DNA of 64,000 nucleotides from Gerris lacustris (Eukaryota > Arthropoda > Insecta > Hemiptera > Gerridae): the NCBI GenBank assembly GCA_951217055.1, contig OX578280.1, positions 39,941,628 through 40,005,627 on the forward strand, given 5' to 3'. The position numbers and the translations under genes were made by a program. Below are positions 48,801 through 51,800 of the stretch, piece by piece; within the stretch, counting starts at the first letter, position 1, and each line of letters starts with the position of its first letter. Under the pieces are notes generated by a model. That model was not told the DNA's origin, did no database searches, and worked only from the letters and a program-made list of their open reading frames with translations.

Positions 48801-51800
48801 AACGGAGGGCGCCCTGAGAGCAAATAAATATTTGGTTTTGTTTTTGTACCAATTCATCATTGCCCAAAGTTCTTCAAAATTGCGTTTTTCCCGTCCCCTT
48901 CATTCTTTTTTAACGAAACTTTAATGAACGAAAAAATCTTTAGCAATAAAAATACTGTCTGCACACTGCAATTAGCTACACAATTTGTGTAAGTGAGAGA
49001 CACCAAGGGATGTGCCACGCAAGCGCGGCACATAGGAACTGTTCCAGCATCAGACATTACGTCAAAAGATATTGGCTCGGCATTACGCCATGTCCTTCAT
49101 CGTTTTGTGAGTCGGACGCGACGAAACGATGCAGTACATGGCGGTAAGCTAGATTTTTTCGCTCTCTAACGACTGGTTTAAGAAATAGATTATAATTTTA
49201 TGTAATTATAAACTGTCGAATTTGAAATATCTTTACTAAGTAGAATTTTTCGTTTTTCCAGTCATAATTTTAATAGAAATTATTCAGCTGGGATGTTACA
49301 AAATAGTGAATTTGTAACACCCTTTGTTATTTCAGTATCTCAAAACTTTTAAATATTAATTTGTTTTGCCGCTGTTATATTTTTATTATTAAATGATAGT
49401 TTAAGTAAATTGTAAATTCTTTAACAAATAATTTTTGTTAAAGTATCGAAAGATATTTAAATTTCAAAATTATAATATTATTTTTTTTGTTAATAAGAAT
49501 ATCGACTTTCAATAAAGCTATAAATGAATGTAATAATGAATGAAAGTATGTGCCATGGAAAAACAATTAATCATAATATTGAGCATTGAATCCAGCGTAG
49601 CCAACAGCATTTACACCTCCCCCTCTGAAGATGGTTGCCTTGTTCCGAATGGTAGTAGTTTTCTGGAATAGAATAAATTCGGTTTTGGTCCGCTAGGAGC
49701 TTTGATAATTTTATAGAAGATTTATAAAATATTTAATTTACTTCAGCGCTCCTATTAAATGAGTACTAAAAAGTTAAAACCAGGCTACTTCCTGTTAATA
49801 TACAGTATGGGACGGAAATTACAGTCTATTGTAATATCCTATCCCATATGATTTTCCCATTTTCAAAAAAAAAAGAAAATGTTTTTAGATCAATTCATCA
49901 TAATTAGATGAAAAGATATTCTTTTGTGAAACATGGTGGTAACTGGAGCGAGGTGTTAATAAATTCATATTTTACAGAAGATATTGATTCCACTGTAACG
50001 TGTATAATAAAGTGTAGAACTATAGCTGGTGAGTCTTGCATCATTAATATCAATATGAACGTATCAACAATTACCCTTAACACAGGGCGTAACTTTAAAC
50101 CATTAATCATTCTCAACTTAGCAAAGTCAGCTAACTTTAAACTTTGCACTTAAATATTTAATGATTATTTTATATCAAAGATTAGGACACTACACTGTAT
50201 TATCGGTTTTATTGTCAACTAATAATATTATGTAGTAATTAATCAATATTTCACTTTGATACGTTTCATATAGGATTAATTAATAGTATCTATTTAGTTT
50301 TAGCTATTCAGAACTATTCATTACAGAAGGTGCTTGTTAATGTTTAGACCTTGATTTATCTTTCATGTGTGAAAGCAAGGTTTATACCTAACGATTAATT
50401 GTACAATATATTGGCTTGACGCTGTTGGGATTAAATTGATTAGTGGAAGCAAAGCTGATTCAATTTCTCAGACATGTAGCGACAAGTTGCAACGTGTAAT
50501 GTAAATTGTACAATTTATCGTTCAATCTCGAGCCTAGATCCTCGCGCTCTCTTTCAGTGAGGCATAGTTAATTTCTTGCCACTTTATTAATTACTTATTA
50601 TTTGACTTAGTACCGCCTTTTTTTTCTTTTATTCAACTCCGTGGGGCTTTCAACAAATCCGCGTAAGGGCTTGTATCCACCCAATACTTAATGGATACAC
50701 GACAACCAAACCCTGCACACATGAGTGAAGTGTTGGTCGGTTAACTTGTCTTCACAACTCTGGTATCATCGATTTTTTATCAATCCACCTTGAGAGTTTC
50801 GACAATGGTTTTACAGGCCGAAACCTTTTGAGTAACAACCTTTTTGTTTAAGCAATGCTGGGTGGACATTAAGGGTGGGGCCGGTCTGGGAACTCAAGCC
50901 AGATATGTACGGTTACCCATCCAAGTGTTGACCAAGCCCGATGCTGGGGCCTGGGTGGCTCGGAGGCTAGAGAGCTTGCGGTGTAATAACGCAAGTTAAG
51001 CAACATCGAGCCGGGTCAGAAGGTGACCTCAGCTCTGGGTTCGGTTTCCGGACCAGACCCTCCCACTCAATGTCCATCCAGCATTGTTTAAACAAAAGGG
51101 AAGCTTCTCGAAAGAGTGGCGCCACCAGGTTTCGGCCTGGAAACCATGATGATGACACCCTGGTTGTATTACAACCATGAGGGGAGTCATGGTTAACGAC
51201 CATATCTTCACACGAGTGTGAAGATTTCGGTCCCTAACCCGGGTTTGTTCAATGGGCCCAATTAAGTGGCCTGCGTCTTCGGGTTTAAAAGCCCCCCGGA
51301 ATAAAAAAAAAGAAAAAAGAAAGCCCGATGCTGCTTAACTTGAATGATCGGTGAGAAACTACTCTCCTGTACAAGCTATTCAGGCCCCCCAGCCATTCTA
51401 GCTTATGGTTTTAATTAGTCACTTTTATGTACTCTATATTATATTTATAGATTTTATATTGATTATAGAGTCTATATAATCTTCTCTACCGCTGTATATA
51501 TTTATATTATACGTTGTTTATATGAATGATGATTTTGGTACAGGTTGGGGTACACTGTTCTACGGAGGTCCTAAGAGTGATGTTCTGATGGAGGTGGCTA
51601 TACCAGTGTGGGATCAGAAGTCATGTGCTGCTTGCTTTGTTCAGCAGATATTTGAGACCAACCTATGTGCTGCCGCTTTCGAGGGAGGCAAGGACTCGTG
51701 TCAGGTAAACGTCAATTTTACTTGTCTATCTGCAGGATTAGTTACTATTGATTAAATCCACCGATTATAATCACAAATAACATAAAAACAATTCCTTTAT

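Noticed and set aside
49908..50153. Two opposite 81-codon frames over the same stretch
   Set aside because: Neither has a recognisable motif or good splice context; intronic and AT-rich.
50900..51400. 5S rRNA gene
   Set aside because: Only parts match, in decayed form, interrupted by a SINE and followed by an unrelated body and A-rich tail; it is a 5S-derived element and not a 5S gene.
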